Position numbers and translations under genes: made by a program. A stretch of DNA of 12,500 nt, taken from NCBI GenBank assembly GCA_905221605.1, contig CAJNDS010002140.1:360001-372500 (forward strand), in the 5' to 3' direction. Origin of the DNA: Symbiodinium natans (Eukaryota > Sar > Dinophyceae > Suessiales > Symbiodiniaceae). The notes below the pieces were generated by a model. That model saw only the letters and a list, made by a program, of their open reading frames with translations. It was not told the origin of the DNA and made no database searches. This document shows, piece by piece, positions 6,223-12,474 of this stretch (position 1 is its first letter; each line of letters opens with the position of its first letter).

Positions 6223-6298
6223 TACTAGGGCTTCTATTAAGCCCCCTTTTGCTCAGGGTTTAGGGCTACTAGGGCTTATATTAAGCCCCCTTTTGCTC
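6223..6298 (+). promoter_or_regulatory. Duplicated 3' splice-site region with hairpin
   Basis: A 32-base block occurs twice, 6223-6254 and 6267-6298, with one substitution. Each copy contains GGGCTT-TAT-AAGCCC, which forms a hairpin (stem of seven in the second copy), followed by CCCCCTTTTGCTC, a pyrimidine tract. Copy 1 continues into CAG and copy 2 into TCCAG, so both could be 3' splice sites for exon B2. It may allow alternative acceptors or mask one of them. Confidence 0.5.
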
Positions 6299-6303
6299 TC
6301 CAG

Positions 6304-6376
6304 GCCCACAGGTTCTCATCCAGCTGGCGGCGCAGGCTGCGCAGGCTGAGGCCCAGGCCGAGCTGCGTCGTTTCGG
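6304..6376 (+). CDS. Candidate exon B2, Ala/Gln-rich
   Basis: The exon follows CCCCCTTTTGCTCTCCAG, a strong acceptor. Two bases complete the codon left by B1 as Ser, then it reads PQVLIQLAAQAAQAEAQAEL and Arg-Arg. Ala/Gln/Glu/Leu content suggests a helix. The end is uncertain: donors CTGC|GTCG, GTC|GTTT (6371) and CGG|GTTT (6377) are all possible and give different phases. The preceding join is supported by both phase and splice signals. Confidence 0.5.
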
Positions 6377-6394
6377 GTTTCGAGGGTTTTGGGT

Positions 6395-6600
6395 TTTGGG
6401 TTTAGGGTTTAGGGTTTAGGGCTACTAGGGCTTAGGGCTTAGGTTTAGGGTTTAAGGTTTAGGGTTTAGGGTTTGGGGTTTGGGGTTTAGGTTTTAGGGT
6501 TTAGGGTTAGGGTTAGTTTAGGGTCTTCGGGTTTTAGGGTTTAGTGTGTAGGGTTTCGGGTTTTAGGGTTTAGGGTTTAGGGCTTAGGGTTCGGGTTTCA
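6395..6600 (+). repeat. TTTAGGG array with variants
   Basis: Mixed TTTAGGG, GGCTTAGGG, TTTGGGG, TTTTAGGG and TTCGGG units directly downstream of exon B2. It is complementary to the array at 7228-7318 at the other end of the same intron. Confidence 0.9.
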
Positions 6601-7168
6601 ACGAAGAGAATGTAATGAGCGCAGTAATAATATAATTGCAAGGTAACGCGCGAATTAAATTATTAATGCGTGAATGAAGAGAACGAAGTCATGAACGCAC
6701 AATTAACACGCCCGAAACAAAAGAATTATATGGGCGTGAGAATATTAATAGTGTGCGTTCGTTTGTGCGGCTTTTTCTTTTCTTTTCTTATTGCCGCACG
6801 CATGATATTAATACGAAGAGAATAAGTGAATTAGAGAACGAAAGAACGGAGTGAGTGATGTGAACGTAATGAACGCATGAACGAAGTACAGTAACAACAA
6901 TATGATTCAGGGCTCCAAGTTCCAGGATGATACGGTTGTTGTGGGGCGTTCACTTCGTTCACTTGAAATGCAAATTAACGAAGGAGTGAAGGAAGTGAGT
7001 GATCAATTGAACGAAGTAAGAACGAAACCAACCGCCGAACGAGAGAAAGGGCCCCAAAACCCCCATAATAATATATTTCGTGCGTCCTTGAGTCCTTACA
7101 ATATATTATTATGGTCCTTTTGGGACGTAGTTTTAGTACTAATCCTGTATCAACCATTAACACGCTCA
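6600..7168. mobile_element. AT-richer island inserted in a telomere-like intron
   Basis: About 570 bases differ in composition from the flanks and contain many scattered GAACGAA/AACGAA and TGAACG words. An interrupted inverted repeat spans 6741-6813 (TATTAATA outside, GTGCGGC at 6765-6771 and GCCGCAC at 6793-6799 inside, around a T/C-rich loop). A second hairpin is at 7052-7125. No convincing protein is encoded; a short plus-strand open frame at 6902-7198 is not recognised and runs into telomere-like repeat. It may be a non-autonomous element. Confidence 0.4.
7052..7125. other. Inverted repeat / hairpin
   Basis: A perfect 13-base inverted repeat, ATAATAATATATT at 7065-7077 and AATATATTATTAT at 7100-7112, around a 22-base loop. 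The similarity continues outward with CCCAAAA against TTTTGGG, giving arms of 26 bases with four mismatches. Confidence 0.8.
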
Positions 7169-7227
7169 GGATTTAGGTTTAGGGCTACTGGGGCTTAGGG
7201 TTTAGGGCTCAGGGTTTAGTGGGAAGG

Positions 7228-7318
7228 CCCTAAACCCTAAACCCTAAACCCTAAACCCTAAACCCTAAACCCTAAACCCTAAACCCTAAACCCTAAACCC
7301 TATACCCTAAACCCTAAG
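7228..7318 (-). repeat. CCCTAAA array before exon B3
   Basis: Twelve to thirteen nearly perfect CCCTAAA units with one CCCTATA variant. It ends about 30 bases before the acceptor at 7351. Confidence 0.95.
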
Positions 7319-7351
7319 TTGGGGCTCCAAAGGCGGCCGCGACCATCCCAG

Positions 7352-7386
7352 GGCTTGCCGGCGGAGCTGCGGCAGCACCTGGGCAG
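7352..7386 (+). CDS. Candidate exon B3
   Basis: A 35-base island after GCGACCATCCCAG, ending at GGGCAG|GTTAGG, between inverted telomere-like arrays. All three frames are open. LAGGAAAAPGQ follows from exon B2 if its donor leaves one base; GLPAELRQHLG follows if B2 ends on a codon boundary. The splice sites are good, the frame is not fixed. Confidence 0.35.
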
Positions 7387-7500
7387 GTTAGGGTTTAGGG
7401 TTTAGGGTTTAGGGTTTAGGGTTTAGGGTTTAGGGTTTAGGGTTTAGGGTTTAGGGTTTAGGGTTTAGGGTTTAGGGTTTAGGGTTTAGGGGTTAGGGGG
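7387..7500 (+). repeat. Perfect TTTAGGG array
   Basis: About 15 perfect tandem heptamers starting at the B3 donor. The near-perfect copies suggest recent expansion. Confidence 0.97.
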
Positions 7501-7707
7501 GTTTAGGGGTTTTAGGGTTTAGGGGTTTTAGGGGTTTAGGGGTTTAGGGGGTTTAGGGGTTTAGGGGTTTAGGGGTTTAGGGGTTTAGGGGTTTAGGGTT
7601 AGGGGGTTAGGGGTTTAGGGGTTTAGGGGTTTAGGGGTTTAGGGGTTTAGGGGTTTAGGGGTTTAGGGGTTTAGGGGTTTAGGGGTTTAGGGGTTTAGGG
7701 TTTAGGG
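7500..7707 (+). repeat. TTTAGGGG octamer array
   Basis: The array switches from the heptamer to the octamer TTTAGGGG (about 20 units, with a few TTTTAGGG and TTAGGGGG variants). The plus strand is strongly G-quadruplex prone. Confidence 0.95.
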
Positions 7708-7759
7708 CTACTTTGGGGTGGGGGGGGAGTGCTGGAGGGTTTTGGGCGTCGAGTTTAGG

Positions 7760-7985
7760 ATTTACGGTAAAACCCCCGCCTCATGTGACATATCCGAAGG
7801 GTAGAAGGCACCTAAATCCACTACAGTAGTTCCTTTGCCTACACAGATTTACTTATCACATAGAAGCCTTTAGGCGTTCTATCAGGTACCACTCAGAAAG
7901 TGCTCTTGCGGTTCATAAGCCTAGACACGGGCTATAATCAGGTACCAAATTCCTGATTAAGAACGAGTAAGATTGCGGCTTAGGC
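7760..7985. other. Unique island with small hairpins, no gene recognised
   Basis: Non-repetitive sequence inside telomere-like DNA. ATAGAAGCC (7860-7868) and GGCGTTCTAT (7873-7882) form a nine-pair stem with one bulged base and a four-base loop. AATCAGG (7936-7942) and CCTGATT (7952-7958) form a second stem. The word ATCAGGTACC occurs twice (7881 and 7937). No open frame or tRNA-like fold was found. Confidence 0.5.
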
Positions 7986-8160
7986 GGGTTTAGGGAATCG
8001 GGATGTTTAGAGATTGGGGCTTTGGGGGTCGGAGCGAGGGGGTTCAGGGTTTAGAGGGTTAGGTTGTCGGGTTAGGTTTGAAGGCTTAGGGCCGAAGGGT
8101 TTACAGGTTTAGTTTAGAGGTGCTTGGGGTTTCGACTTCAGGGTGGTGAGTTTTGGGGAG
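7986..8160 (+). repeat. Degenerate TTTAGGG-derived DNA
   Basis: GGTTTAGGG, GGGTTAGG and GGCTTAGGG remnants with many substitutions. No gene is seen. Confidence 0.6.
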
Positions 8161-8176
8161 CTTCGGACCTGGGCAG

Positions 8177-8278
8177 CTCAGTCAAAGAATGCCTTTGTTG
8201 CAAGATGGGCCGCTGCTCAATCGGGAAGCCTTTGCTACCTCTAAGCCTCTCACAGAAATCCTAAAGCCTAAGCCCTAA
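8177..8278 (+). CDS. Candidate exon or terminal exon B4
   Basis: The island follows GGACCTGGGCAG. In phase 0 it reads LSQRMPLLQDGPLLNREAF, then ATSKPLTEIL, and ends at TAA 8276-8278 supplied by a CCCTAA repeat. A second frame includes KNAFVARWAAAQSGSLCYL and stops at 8240-8242. No GT donor is present in its second half, so it could be a terminal exon or use a non-GT donor. A possible 12-base microexon with good signals (CATTCAG before 8292, CAG|GTGAAC after 8303) lies just downstream. Confidence 0.3.
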   Translation, partial: LSQRMPLLQDGPLLNREAFATSKPLTEILKPKP

Positions 8279-8409
8279 ACCCCACATTCAGCGGTGGCAG
8301 CAGGTGAACAAGGCACCAGGAATCCCCAAACCCGCAAGCCTTTGAACTGCGAATCCTCCAAGACCCCAAGCCTAGCACCCTGTAGACCCTCCGGGTTCGA
8401 CTTCCCCGG

Positions 8410-8466
8410 AACCCTAAACCCTTAAAAACACTAAACCCTAAGCCCCAAAACCCTAAACCCTAAACT
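8410..8466 (-). repeat. CCCTAAA array
   Basis: Imperfect units CCCTAAA, CCTTAAAAA and CCCCAAAA, preceding the GC-rich island at 8508. A shorter remnant lies at 8259-8283. Confidence 0.85.
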
Positions 8467-8507
8467 CAACCTCAGGCCCCCCCCAAGGGTGCTTCTCCCG
8501 TTCCAAG

Positions 8508-8584
8508 GCCGCGGCCGCCACCGCCGCTGCAGCGCGGCCACCCGGCGTCGCCTTGCCACCGGCCGGAGGGCCAAGGGATTTGGG
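8508..8584 (+). CDS. Candidate exon B5, Ala/Pro-rich
   Basis: A GC-rich island after CTTCTCCCGTTCCAAG, ending near GGG|GTTCGG or 8 bases later at GGG|GTTTGG. One frame reads AAAATAAAARPPGVALPPAG then GPRDLG, similar in style to exon A2. All frames are open because of the GC content, and the acceptor is AAG rather than CAG, so confidence is low. Confidence 0.3.
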
Positions 8585-8585
8585 G

Positions 8586-8640
8586 TTCGGGGTTTGGGGC
8601 TTGGGGTTTGGGGTTTAGGGGGTTTAGTTTAGTGTTCAGC
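8586..8640 (+). repeat. TTTGGGG/TTTAGGGG degenerate array
   Basis: GGTTTGGGG and GGTTTAGGGGG units right after the B5 island, complementary in character to the CCCTAAA array at 8930-9018. Confidence 0.75.
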
Positions 8641-8642
8641 GT

Positions 8643-8925
8643 TCAGGGGTTCATGATCAAGAGTCTGAAAACAAGAGCTTCGCGAATGACTAGCAGTTTG
8701 CCCCCGCATACGACGCCCCGGACTCATAGTGTGTCAAGATGCGGGAGCTTTTGAGGGTGGTAGTTTCATGCCCCCTTAGAGGGCACCCTGAGGTAAGGGA
8801 CCATATTAGCTTGGCTGGATCGTGTCGATTTCTTTTGCTACTCATTCACCCATGGTTGCCTATACCAAAACCGCTGTAAACTCCCAAGCCCGAAGCTCCA
8901 CACCTAAAGCCCCGAAGCCCCGAGG
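8643..8925. other. Unique intronic island, no gene recognised
   Basis: Non-repetitive DNA with two possible stems: CCCGCAT (8703-8709) with ATGCGGG (8739-8745), and TGCCC-CCT with AG-GGGCA near 8769-8786. No exon with both splice signals was found and no known RNA family was recognised. Confidence 0.4.
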
Positions 8926-8929
8926 CCCT

Positions 8930-9018
8930 AAACCCTAAACCCTAAACCCTAAACCCTAAACCCCAAACCCTAAACCCTAAACCCTAAACCCTAAACCCTA
9001 AACCCTAAACCCTAAACC
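8930..9018 (-). repeat. CCCTAAA array before the 9033 island
   Basis: Twelve near-perfect CCCTAAA units with one CCCCAAA variant, ending 14 bases before the acceptor at 9032. Confidence 0.95.
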
Positions 9019-9032
9019 CCCCTACCCTCCAG

Positions 9033-9097
9033 GGCCTGGTGACGCCTACGGGCCTGGCTGGGCTCAGACCCTTGGGCTGCAGGAGATGCCGAGATGA
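9033..9097 (+). CDS. Candidate exon or terminal exon B6
   Basis: The island follows CCCCCTACCCTCCAG, a strong acceptor. Taken with two bases completing a codon it reads PGDAYGPGWAQTLGLQEMPR and stops at TGA 9095-9097, which would make it a C-terminus. In another frame it reads GLVTPTGLAGLRPLGCRRC and stays open to a donor near 9104 or 9117. The first reading looks more like protein, but the choice is open. Confidence 0.35.
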
Positions 9098-9107
9098 GAG
9101 TTTTGGA

Positions 9108-9320
9108 GTTCAGGGTGTAGGGTTTAGGGTTTAGGGTTTAGGGTCCAGGGTCTAGTGGGTTTTCGAAATTAGGGGTACCTTCTTGGGGGCCCTATTGTCG
9201 TAAACCCTCCTTTATTTGATTTTGTGTTTTGGGTGAGGGGGGGGTGGGGGGGGGGTAGGGTTTGAGGTTGAGGGTTTGGGGTTTGGGGTTTAGGGTTGTG
9301 GGGTTGCTTACGGTTTTGGG
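9108..9320 (+). repeat. TTTAGGG array, then G-rich degenerate DNA
   Basis: Four perfect units at about 9116-9145, then unique sequence, a G run at 9237-9258, and GGTTTGGGG/GGTTTAGGG units to 9300. Confidence 0.8.
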
Positions 9321-9510
9321 GTTGAGGGTTCTGGGGCTTGAGGCGTCTGGAGTTTTGTTGCTTGGGGTTCGGGTTTGAGGGTCTTTACGGGCGGGGGGTT
9401 CATGGGGAGTAGGTACCTGGGGAACCTTAGGGAAGCTTAGGGAGCCTTAGGGAGGAGTAGGGAGTGGTAGGGAACCTTGGGTTACATACCCCCCTTAAGA
9501 ACCCTAGAAT
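9321..9510. other. G-rich degenerate intronic DNA
   Basis: GGGTTCGGG, GGGAACCTTAGGG and GGGAGCCTTAGGG variants. The GGGA(A/G)(C/G)CTTA unit is repeated at 9420-9450 and 9458-9475. No gene is seen. Confidence 0.5.
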
Positions 9511-9522
9511 TTCGGTTCGCAG

Positions 9523-9604
9523 CTGGAATTTCTTGGGGTCGTGGGCCTGTGCCGTGAGAAGGACTGTTTGGGGTTTCGGTGCAGCTGTAGTCGCTGGGGT
9601 GTCT
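9523..9604 (+). CDS. Candidate exon B7
   Basis: The exon follows TTTCGGTTCGCAG and ends at GTGTCT|GTAAGT, a strong donor. Two frames are open. One (one base in, ending on a codon boundary) reads WNFLGSWACAVRRTVWGFGA and AVVAGVS; the other begins LEFLGVVGLCREKDCLGF. The first joins the next exon cleanly in phase 0. The hydrophobic segment could be a membrane helix, but this is weak. Confidence 0.4.
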
Positions 9605-9653
9605 GTAAGTGCATTCTCGCCGTGTTTGTGCGTCCTCGCCAAGACGGTTTCAG

Positions 9654-9698
9654 GCCGAAGGCCCCAACGGCATCCAACGAGCTTGGAGAGGGCTTGGG
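9654..9698 (+). CDS. Candidate exon B8
   Basis: A 45-base exon after a 49-base intron that begins GTAAGT and ends GACGGTTTCAG, ending at CTTGGG|GTTTAG where the next telomere-like array begins. In phase 0 it reads AEGPNGIQRAWRGLG. All three frames are open, so the frame follows from the previous exon. Confidence 0.4.
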
Positions 9699-9852
9699 GT
9701 TTAGGGTTTAGGGTTAGGGTTCAGGGTTTAGGGTTTAGGGTTTAGGGTTTAGGGTTTAGGGTTTAGGGTTTAGGGTTTAGGGTTTAGGGTTTAGGGTGTA
9801 GGGTTTAGGGTTTAGGGTTTAGGGTTTAGGGTTTAGGGTTTAGGGTTTAGGG
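9696..9852 (+). repeat. Long TTTAGGG array
   Basis: About 22 heptamers, nearly perfect, with TTCAGGG, TTAGGG and GTGTAGGG variants. It begins at the B8 donor. Confidence 0.97.
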
Positions 9853-10465
9853 AGATCAACTCAACGGATAACGTTTGTCACGCCGCGAAAGGATGATGGC
9901 CTGCCGCTGGCATGCAGCCCCCAAGCTCAAACCCACCCCAATTTGGTAGGACAAGTGAAGCCTTAGGATCCCCTGGGGTGCGTGGGTGCCTTCCGCTCAC
10001 GTCTTTACACAGTTGAAGGTTAAGTTGAATGATTCTTGCAGTGGCGTGGGGTTCGATTGGGTTCTCACAGAAATTAGCTTGACGCCTGACGCAATGAACG
10101 CAGGAGATTGACAATCAAAATCAGCTTCGCGAAGGCTAAGCTTTGCGAAGTGTTGCTGCATTCTTCTCACAACAGAAGCCAGGCGTCTTTTGGAGTCTTT
10201 GCATGGGTTCCTTTTGATACCCACTGCTTATGCACAAAGATGTAGTAGCGCGCTGTGTGTGCTATTCAGACACACTCAAAAATTTGGTCTGCATCGACCT
10301 TATCGCGCACAGTCGTGATCATGCGGATTACAGCCGAGTGTGTAGTTTTTGAACATGTTCCCATGTCGCCATCTCGTGCGATTCCGGTACCCTGAAGAAG
10401 CTGCGACTTGAATTATCGCTAGCGTGTGCCGCCTCAGCCCCACGGGACGTGCACGTCCGCGGTTT
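9853..10465. other. Unique region of unclear coding content
   Basis: About 600 non-repetitive bases. On the plus strand a frame is open from about 10111 to TGA near 10318 (includes RRLSFAKCCCILLTTEARR). On the minus strand 10224-9997 encodes a 75-residue frame starting MGIKRNPCKDSKRRLASVV. Possible splice acceptors (GCATGCAG at 9917, TTTACACAG near 10012, TTCTCACAG near 10069) suggest exons, but no chain holds. A perfect palindrome CTTCGCGAAG is at 10125-10134. Nothing is recognised. Confidence 0.35.
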
Positions 10466-10466
10466 T

Positions 10467-10500
10467 ATAGGTTTAGGGTTTAAGGTTTAGGGTTTAGGGC
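10467..10500 (+). repeat. Short TTTAGGG array
   Basis: Four units, one with GTTTAAGG, just before the island at 10510. Confidence 0.85.
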
Positions 10501-10509
10501 TGGCTGCAG

Positions 10510-10826
10510 ATACGTTTGACGACCGCGGCTCGAATCAAAGATGTTTGAATGTCGCCGACCCGAAAACTCGAAACGGTGAATTCGCAGCGTAGATGAGCTT
10601 GGGGACGTATAGGCTTGCTGGACGACCCCGGAAGCTTTGTCTGCGTAAATTGGCAGCAATGTCAGCAGGCGGTGCAACACATCGGTGCAGTTGTTGTTTG
10701 CGCTCGTGCGCATGCTGCCAAGTGACTTCTGGGTAGGGTGGTGGGAGCTGCCAAAGCGTGGACAGCAAAGACTTAAAGAGAGGGACTTCCACCTTCCCAT
10801 CCGAAAGATGCATGCCATGCCGCAAG
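10510..10826 (+). CDS. Exon cluster, structure unresolved
   Basis: Three protein-like plus-strand segments follow each other. After GGCTGCAG, 10510-10575 reads TFDDRGSNQRCLNVADPKTR to a donor GTGAAT. From 10613, LLDDPGSFVCVNWQQCQQA and VQHI run to a donor GTGCAG at 10684, in phase with the previous segment but across only 37 bases without a pyrimidine tract. From 10757 or 10771 to CAAG|GTGCAC at 10827, LKRGTSTFPSERCMPCRK ends on a codon boundary and fits 10949. A minus-strand frame (11079-10480, 199 residues) overlaps all of this and cannot be excluded. Confidence 0.3.
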
Positions 10827-10948
10827 GTGCACTTGTTGTTTTTGTTGAAGCATGGTTAGGGTGCGGCTCAAAACAACAAACAGAGGGTGGAGCGCAGAAG
10901 TCCTGGGGGGGTACGAGGGGGGTTCCTGGGCCAGGTCTTGTGCTCCAG

Positions 10949-10991
10949 ATTCTGCAGCTCCGCCAAGCGCCCACAGGAAGGGGCGTGATGG
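10949..10991 (+). CDS. Candidate exon C1
   Basis: The exon follows CTTGTGCTCCAG and ends at ATGG|GTTGGT. In phase 0 it reads ILQLRQAPTGRGVM and leaves one base. One alternative frame has a stop; the other is open here but meets a stop in the next exon. Thus the chain C1 to C5 has a single consistent reading. Confidence 0.5.
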
Positions 10992-11052
10992 GTTGGTGTG
11001 GGGGAAGGGTGGGAAGGGGCGAAGGAAACCAGATCCTGGTTGCTTGTTCCAG

Positions 11053-11095
11053 ACGCCTGTCATCCAGAGGCCGAGGCAAAGTCTGAGTCAGACCT
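11053..11095 (+). CDS. Candidate exon C2
   Basis: The exon follows GGTTGCTTGTTCCAG after a 61-base intron, with donor GACCT|GTGAGG. Two bases complete Asp, then it reads ACHPEAEAKSESD and leaves two bases. The acidic composition and both splice sites are convincing. A phase-0 reading is open but would meet a stop in exon C3. Confidence 0.55.
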
Positions 11096-11570
11096 GTGAG
11101 GGCGCACCCCCAAGTAATAGGATTCCCTTATAAGAAGGACCCCAATAAAGGACCCTTAATTTCGGAAACCCGCAATTGAACTGTATGAGTATGGAATGTA
11201 GCAACTTACTCCGAGGCCTCCCTCCAGGAGCCGCTCCGCCTGCTTTGGGGGTGCCGCGCTGAGCAGATGTTGCGGATTTGGGACTTTTCATAGCTTTGCA
11301 ATAAACGGGAAAGAACGAACAAACAAACAAACACGCACTCGCCAGAGACACACAGAGAGACGCACAGAGCGACACACAGAGATACACAGAGACACACAGA
11401 GATACACAGACACACAGACACAGTCTGATGCCTGATTCGGAAAGGGCTTGGCATCTCTTGCGGGTGCCCCTCCGCCGACGTTGCCCGGATTGGCCAGGTT
11501 CTCAATGTTGCGGTGTTCTTATGGCAGCCAATGAAGATCTGAGGCGCCCCAAAGCAGCCTGAACGCCTTG
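11096..11570. other. Intron with CACAGAGA microsatellite
   Basis: Mostly unique sequence. At 11316-11331 AAAC/AAAC units occur and at about 11346-11420 ACACAGAGA units, giving artefactual Cys/Ser/Val-rich minus-strand frames. A possible exon after TTCTTATGGCAG at 11527 has no frame compatible with the C chain. Confidence 0.6.
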
Positions 11571-11616
11571 GGGTTTAGGGTTTAGGGTTTAGGGTTTATT
11601 AGGGCTTAGGGTTTGG
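11571..11616 (+). repeat. TTTAGGG array
   Basis: Four perfect units followed by TTTATTAGGGCTTAGGG. It lies just upstream of exon C3, an exception to the rule that arrays before exons run CCCTAAA. Confidence 0.9.
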
Positions 11617-11624
11617 TTGCGCAG

Positions 11625-11727
11625 CACATGTGGTCCAGCTGCTGAGGCTGGATTAGACACCAGTGCGGCAGCGCACGAGCTGATCTCAGCTGAGAACCCT
11701 GGGCTTTGCAGCAATCCGCCGCGACAA
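11625..11727 (+). CDS. Candidate exon C3, only one open frame
   Basis: A 103-base exon after TTTGGTTGCGCAG, ending at CGACAA|GTGGGA. Its only open frame needs one base to complete a codon, exactly what C2 leaves. It reads TCGPAAEAGLDTSAAAHEL then ISAENPGLCSNPPRQ and ends on a codon boundary. The other two frames stop within 30 bases. There is no Met, so a start-to-stop search misses it. It is Ala/Ser/Pro/Glu-rich and probably disordered. This is the strongest exon of the window. Confidence 0.6.
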
Positions 11728-11853
11728 GTGGGATTTCCGGACACCCGAAAACGCAAGCCGAACTTGAAACCTTAACAGCCCAAACCCGGCAACCCCCATG
11801 GAACCCTATAAAACCCCCAAAGCCCTGGAGCCCTAGAGCCTCCCTGCAACCAG

Positions 11854-11970
11854 GACCCTAAACCCTAAGCCCTAAACCCCAAACCCTAAACCCCAAACCC
11901 TGCACCCTAAACACTAAGCCCTAAACCCGGCACCCTCAACACTAAACCCTAAACTCTGAACCCTAAACCT
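11854..11970 (-). repeat. CCCTAAA array before exon C4
   Basis: About 16 imperfect units including CCCCAAA, CACTAAG and CCCGGCA, ending eight bases before the acceptor. Confidence 0.9.
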
Positions 11971-11978
11971 CCAAGCAG

Positions 11979-12064
11979 GATGATATGGCAGTTGACAGCT
12001 CCCCAGAGCAGTCCAGACTCAGGCCGCAGCATTACAGGGGACCGACCTCAACGAGTGACGCCCG
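11979..12064 (+). CDS. Candidate exon C4
   Basis: The exon follows CCTAAACCTCCAAGCAG and ends at GCCCG|GTTTTG. In the phase left by C3 it reads DDMAVDSSPEQSRLRPQHYR then GPTSTSDA and leaves two bases. It is polar, Ser/Pro/Gln-rich and probably disordered. One other frame is open, one has a stop at its second base. Confidence 0.6.
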
Positions 12065-12067
12065 GTT

Positions 12068-12165
12068 TTGGGGGTTTAGGGTTTAGGGTTTTAGGGTTTT
12101 CGGGTTTTCGGGTTTTTGGGTTTTAGGGATTTAGGGATTTAGGGATTTAGGGTTTAGGGATTGCG
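12068..12165 (+). repeat. TTTAGGG array with variants
   Basis: Two perfect units, then TTTTAGGG, TTTTCGGG and ATTTAGGG variants. It starts at the C4 donor and can pair with 12277-12426. Confidence 0.9.
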
Positions 12166-12276
12166 AGGGTTGTAGGGTCTCCGGTCTGTGTCACCATTGG
12201 CCGTTTATGCCCTGAACTTCTGAACCCCCACCGGGTAGGCCTAGTTTCAACAGTTAACATGGTGGTCGGAAGAATT

Positions 12277-12426
12277 ACTAACCCTAATCCCCAAACCCCA
12301 AACCCCAAACCCCAAACCCCAAACCCTAAACCCTAAACCCTAAACCCTAAACCCTAAACCCTAAACCCTAAACCCTAAACCCCAAACCCTAACCCTAAAC
12401 CCTAAACCCTAAACCCCGAAACCCAA
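12277..12426 (-). repeat. CCCTAAA array before exon C5
   Basis: About 20 units; the first five are CCCCAAA, the rest mostly perfect CCCTAAA. It forms the 3' part of the last intron. Confidence 0.95.
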
Positions 12427-12474
12427 GGCCCCAATATTACGCCCCCGAAGCTTCGATCACCCTTACTTTGGCAG

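Noticed and set aside
7228-7707. A true chromosome end
   Set aside because: Arrays occur in both orientations throughout the window, are flanked by unique DNA and are degenerate in part.
9696-9852. CRISPR-like array
   Set aside because: Direct heptamers without spacers; telomere-like repeat explains it.
10576-10612. 37-base intron joining two protein-like segments
   Set aside because: The phase fits, but there is no pyrimidine tract, the acceptor is TATAG and the length is below the shortest supported intron here.
10480-11079. 199-residue minus-strand frame, the longest open frame
   Set aside because: It overlaps plus-strand exons C1 and the 10510-10826 cluster, ends in telomere-like repeat, has Pro/Ser-rich composition expected of a GC-rich antisense strand, and shows no recognised domain. 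Not fully excluded.
11088-11505. Cys/Val/Ser-rich minus-strand frames
   Set aside because: Translation of the CACAGAGA microsatellite.
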